From assembly GCA_019313605.1 (NCBI GenBank), contig JAFDAW010000183.1, forward strand, positions 1 to 5,807: DNA of 5,807 bases. The letters are read 5' to 3'. Positions 5,213 through 5,807 of this stretch are shown piece after piece (the first letter of the stretch is position 1; every line of letters starts with the position of its first letter). Source of the stretch: Deltaproteobacteria bacterium. Lineage in GTDB: Bacteria > Myxococcota_A > UBA9160 > SMWR01. The notes under the pieces were generated by a model. It worked only from the letters and a program-made list of their open reading frames with translations. It did no database searches and was not told the DNA's origin. The position numbers were made by a program, and so were the translations under genes.

Positions 5213-5807
5213 CTATTCGCTGCCGTCTCGCACCGGCGATCCCGACCTTGCGATACGGGACGTCGCACCGACCAGCTCGCGGGTGATGCCGGGTTCGTGC
5301 GAGGAATGGCCTGCGTCCGGCACGATCACGCAGTCGAGTTCTGGCCACACCCGGCGCAGATCGTCGAGATTGCGCACGGGGCATACGATGTCGTAGCGCC
5401 CGTGGACTGCGAACGACGGGATGTCGCGAATCCGCGGCACCCGGTCGAGCAACAGTCCGTCCGGTTGCCCCTGACTCATGCGAAAGTAGTGCGCTTCCAA
5501 CCGCGCGAGGTTCCACGCCATCTCGTCGTCTGCGAAGGCACTGGCAAACTCCTTGTTCGGCAGCAGTGTGCAGCACGAACCCTCGTAGACGCTCCAGACT
5601 CGCGCGGCAGCCAGCGCCACGTCTCGGTCGTCGCCAGTGAGGCGGCGCCAGTACGCTTCGAGCAGGTCATCGCGCTCCGCCTCCGGAATGTGTTCGGCGA
5701 AGGTCCGCCAGAGTTCCGGTTGGATCCAGCCGATTTCGTACAGCCACCAGTGAAGTTCGGTGTTGCGCAGCATCCAGATGCCGCGCAGGACGAGGCTCTC
5801 GACCCGC
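5213..5807 (-). CDS. pip: Proline iminopeptidase (alpha/beta hydrolase), N-terminus outside window
   Basis: The frame is open through the right edge, giving 198 residues of a protein usually about 310-320 long; the missing part includes the nucleophile serine motif. The enzyme releases N-terminal proline from peptides, probably in the cytoplasm. The visible part starts in RVESLVLRGIW, typical of the strand after the nucleophile elbow, and continues through the helical cap (ELHWWLYEIG, RRLTGDDRDVALAAARVWSVYEG). It then reaches the catalytic Asp in HGRYDIVCP (bases 5390-5392) and the catalytic His in DAGHSSHEPGI (5306-5308). The order and spacing match prolyl aminopeptidases of the S33 family. 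The C-terminus is a short polar tail ending at TAG (5213-5215). No terminator is evident before the repeat debris to the left, so its transcript may run into terminator 3. Confidence 0.94.
   Translation of the reverse strand, partial: RVESLVLRGIWMLRNTELHWWLYEIGWIQPELWRTFAEHIPEAERDDLLEAYWRRLTGDDRDVALAAARVWSVYEGSCCTLLPNKEFASAFADDEMAWNLARLEAHYFRMSQGQPDGLLLDRVPRIRDIPSFAVHGRYDIVCPVRNLDDLRRVWPELDCVIVPDAGHSSHEPGITRELVGATSRIARSGSPVRDGSE

Noticed and set aside
5124..5576. A 150-codon minus-strand open frame overlapping the proline iminopeptidase gene
   Set aside because: It lies mostly antisense-frame to a gene with clear catalytic motifs and has low-complexity Arg-rich composition; a shadow frame.

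Overview
This 5.8 kb window looks like chromosomal DNA of a moderately GC-rich Gram-negative environmental bacterium. The PEP-CTERM sorting signal at the end of the first gene implies an outer membrane and an exosortase system. The sequence alone does not fix the taxon; a proteobacterial lineage, possibly of deltaproteobacterial grade, is a low-confidence guess. Six protein genes are supported, two of them cut by the window edges.

Left part (1-2759, plus strand): the 3' end of a secreted PEP-CTERM protein of unknown function is followed after 14 bases by a complete three-domain multicopper oxidase with a signal peptide and all copper ligands. The two are probably co-transcribed and both act outside the cytoplasm.

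Middle part (2815-4107, minus strand): an AlkA-type DNA-3-methyladenine glycosylase is followed 18 bases later by a conserved hypothetical protein. Part of that protein resembles the zinc-binding segment of Ada but lacks the methyl-acceptor CxxxC. Together they suggest a small alkylation or base-damage repair operon. It converges on the oxidase gene across a 55-base gap with no obvious terminator.

Right part (4108-5212): a small cupin gene (minus strand) lies between two 78-79 base direct repeats about 91% identical by eye. Read on the minus strand, each repeat is a tRNA 3' terminus (ending CCA) followed by a strong hairpin terminator. A third, diverged module of the same design lies at 4944-5074. 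It carries a recognisable 3' half of an initiator tRNA-Met gene that starts exactly at the anticodon loop and is interrupted in the T-loop by about 47 bases forming two hairpins. This looks like a worn attachment-site array at a tRNA-fMet locus, where mobile DNA entered repeatedly. No integrase gene is in the window.

Right edge (5213-5807, minus strand): the C-terminal two thirds of a proline iminopeptidase. The tRNA-derived array is the most unusual part of the window.
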